This document shows, piece by piece, positions 61,201 through 64,000 of a DNA stretch of 64,000 nucleotides; positions within the stretch are counted from its first letter, which is position 1, and every line of letters starts with the position of its first letter. The DNA is from Cyathus striatus (lineage: Eukaryota > Basidiomycota > Agaricomycetes > Agaricales > Nidulariaceae). The notes beneath the pieces were generated by a model, which had not been told where the DNA came from, ran no database searches, and saw nothing but the letters and a program-made list of their open reading frames with translations. The position numbers were made by a program, and so were the translations under genes. Location: positions 2,790,001-2,854,000 of the forward strand of contig JAOVFP010000005.1 of assembly GCA_025738555.1 (NCBI GenBank). Direction: 5' to 3'.

Positions 61201-64000
61201 TCAACGATGTTTTGCAGCAGGTGACAGTTGTAACACATAATTTTGCGAGCGCTCCCATTTCGTGAAACCTTTCGGTGGCGACTCCATGTTACCACTACCC
61301 CAGAAGCTTTTTACAGAGGGTATTAGTTGAGTAAAATGTTTCATTGTTTCATTATCAAGAGCCTGCCCCAAAACATATACGCTCAAGTCATTCACGCTCC
61401 ACGCACACAACATGTCCATTGGATATATCTTTATTGATACAGCCAAAGTTCATCAATCAGCTCGAGAGAAGAACATCAAATATAAAGAAGTATACTTACC
61501 AATGGATCAGTGCGCGACAGATAGAGACTCAATTTGGACACGCGTGGAAGCTCCAGTGTCAACAGTGCCATGTTCAACTCATACATTCTGAACGTAAGGC
61601 TCGCCAACCGAGTGCACTTCGAAACAGCTGTAAAAACGTTTGTAAAATCATCTTGAGCGAAATCCCAGCATGAAATGTCCAGAGATTCCAGAGATTCAGA
61701 ATTACTGATTATCGCTTTACATATGGCATGGACTCGAAAACAAGACTTTCTGCAGAAAGTTAGGTCCAACAGAGTTACCTTACATCTTCGGTACATATTG
61801 CCCACGAGGTCATATATTGCATCATGGTGATCATCCGTAATTGCGTCGGCCAAGTTAAACTTAATCCTTAACTTTAACTCTTCGTCGAAATCATGCAGCC
61901 CGGCTATTTCGATGAGAAATCCTCTAATTCTGGCTGCAGAGTTATTGTCGATATACGACAGCTCGAGGCTTAGCTCTTCCAGTGCAGAAAAATGGGGTAA
62001 GAGAGACACGCATATGTCTATGTTGCTGCTTGTATTCCAAGTGGAAGGTGCTTCAATATCCATCAACACTATATCCAATGCTTTAATTTTCCCTGCTAGA
62101 ACCGCAATGAACTGTGGTATCACTTTCCAGTCATTGAGCGAAAACAATACAGTGTCATCGTTCTGGACTTCGAGCGTGGGAGGCCTCTCGGGGACCGAAC
62201 ATTTTCCTGGGCGTTGGAGAATTAATGGTGCGCCCAATATCTCAAGGTACTGTGGGTCCTCTCTGATTCTGGACAAACTATAGAAATATGGTTCCGAATC
62301 GCTTAAAGGGGGATGAAAATGAAGATTAGGCTCTCCATCTACACCAGATAATATACTATCGAGCTTGAAATACTGAAGGATAGATCTTGCATCCAGAATC
62401 AGTGGGGGTTGTAAAGTTAATCGGAGTTGATTTACATTAATACTTGTGGGTCTCTCCCTATCATATTTTTATCAATAAGTTCATTTCATCATAGCTGCTC
62501 ACTGTACTCACTGCATAAGTTTCACCCAAACATCTACTTTTATATCTGAAGGTTTCACTTTAAATAAAGTAGCGAAGACTTGACTGACGTTAAGACTCGC
62601 ATGATTTTCAATTGTGATATGGTTCCAAATCCCAGCTTCACGTTCGATATAAGTTCCAATTGAAAATACCTGAGATTCGTGAAATTGATTTTCCATTTCT
62701 TCAAATACCCAACGAGGAAGAGACTCGGATGATTTTTCTGACTTGTCCGACTGTGATCCATTCGATGTAAGGATTCCACTTACTCGAACACCAGAAACAT
62801 TTAAATGGAATCCAATAATAGCATATTGTGATTCAATAGCTGCTCTGCATGCGATGGCAATGTCTTCCACATAAGTTCCAGAATTGAAAATTTTGGTGGG
62901 ATCCAGCTTTAACCATCTATTGATGTGATGGAAATATTCATGTATGGAAAGGTGAAAAGTTTTAATGGATCTTTTATTTGAAGCATTTTTGCCAACATAT
63001 GCTTTCAATGATTTCATACAGAGTTCACTTAGATGCAAGTGTGCCAGTGCCTCTGGTATGAAAAATGTTTTCGATCGTCGTCTATCCTGCAGAAAGTCAC
63101 TAAATGATGCGTGATGAAACCTGATTTCACCACAGTCTGCACCTTCAGGAACCATAATAATTGAATGAAGGTCACCTAGCAGTATCTGAATTTCTCCCCC
63201 GAGCTCAAGGAATTCATCTATAACCTCAGGCAACTTAGTATTATGCAGGTAGAGAAGGGCCTCAAATATTTTCATCAATTTGGGATATATCATCTTTGAA
63301 CGTTTCAAAGCACTATTAAGAATATATGTGTACAGCTTGTCAAGTTCAGTGAATGGGTTTTCAATTCCAACGGCCCAAGGTATATTAGTGATTCGGTCGA
63401 GAGACGTTTTCGGGTTTGATCGGTTGTCTTGGACATATCTGATGACAGTTGCAGCATAAATAAAGTGTCCTGAAGATCTTTGTACAATGTGTTCAATTTG
63501 TTCATTTGAAGGCCAGCTAGACTCCAGATGGTGGTGTAATGGATGATCAGTTTTTATTTCATTAATTTTTTCCCTTAGAAACCAATCAATGTCTTTCTCT
63601 GGGTCATATTTTTCATTGAGATCCAGTAAAATGAAGCTGCTGTGTTTTTTCTGCTGTTTGAAAGCCTGCCTTATTTCTAGTTCTGGGCGACTAATTATCA
63701 GAAAGAAAATTGGATATTTGGTCGCTGCTTTCAATAAACATCGGACAATTTCAGCCTGCCTACTGGGATCATAGCACTCATCAAGTCCGTCAATTATAAC
63801 ACATTTAGGAGGCGTTCTGGGATGCTCAGAAAATCCTTCCATAATGGGTTCAATTAGAAGTCTCTGGATCTGCCATTCAACTGACAGCTTCAGCAGTGCT
63901 GGTCCACCAGCTCGTAGAACATCTGAAAGGTGTTTCCTTGCCTCTGGAACATGCATTGCAAGCTGGTACGCAATTGTGGCGATGAGAGGCTCTGATCTAT
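61201..64000 (-). CDS. NACHT-domain NLR protein 2 (5' end beyond the window)
   Basis: Homologue of NLR1 with the same three-exon structure. The first exon runs off the window edge, with EPLIATIAYQLAMHVPEARK at 63950-64000, so Walker A should lie just outside. Walker B reads VIIDGLDEC; FFLIISRPELEIR and SGHFIYAATVIRYV follow. Exon 2 (about 62450-61503) is the LRR-like part and is about 90-100 residues longer than in NLR1: the stretch from DPQYLEILGAPLILQRPGK to NIDICVSLLPHFSALEEL has no counterpart there. Exon 3 begins IYPMDMLCAWSVNDLSVYVL and ends at 61201. All frames are open. It may be a functional paralogue with a distinct sensor region. Confidence 0.88.

Overview
The window looks like an accessory, repeat-rich region of a filamentous basidiomycete (Agaricomycetes type). 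The reasons are: genes densely split by 45-70 bp GT-AG introns; a DUF6533-type seven-helix protein; NACHT-domain NLR proteins of the 'GAFHNS-ERYD-PKCHP' fungal type; a fungal O-methyltransferase and a phenol-hydroxylase-type monooxygenase; a Ty3/gypsy chromovirus; and hAT and PIF/Harbinger-like DNA transposons. There are no bacterial operons, rRNA, tRNA or CRISPR arrays that I can support.

Positions 1-45000 hold a direct array of four related modules, A (about 780-24420, split by a 14.8 kb insertion), B (about 24420-31740), C (about 31740-37660) and D (about 39240-45370). Each begins with a + strand DUF6533 membrane-protein gene, followed in A, C and D by a - strand zinc-type (MDR) alcohol dehydrogenase. 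Only D has both genes intact. A, B and C share a destroyed splice donor in the DUF6533 gene, and A and C share one deletion that removes the 5' half of the dehydrogenase. A, B and C also carry an unrecognised, decayed - strand gene (region X); A and B share a further 2.3-2.7 kb tail.

Module A is split by a nested stack of mobile elements: an outer hAT-like terminal-inverted-repeat element (7139-21908) carrying part of an eIF2-alpha-kinase-like gene; inside it a second element with about 430 bp inverted repeats and 6 bp target duplication (8449-21121); inside that a chromovirus LTR retrotransposon with 5 bp duplication (9896-19439); and inside its 3' LTR an apparently intact hAT transposon with 8 bp duplication (16556-19261). 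The chromovirus has four ORFs joined by overlapping stop and start sites, two in-frame TGA codons in pol, and a Tf1-like self-primer site.

From 45380 to the end the region is more gene-like: a small four-exon gene (46498-47099), an O-methyltransferase (-) and a flavin monooxygenase (+) transcribed divergently, an NLR (-), and an LSM14/Scd6 RNA-binding gene (+) whose LSm domain is interrupted. At 60213 a tandem duplication starts: a decayed copy of the monooxygenase 3' end, then a second NLR running off the window. The layout predicts a second LSM14 copy just beyond position 64000.
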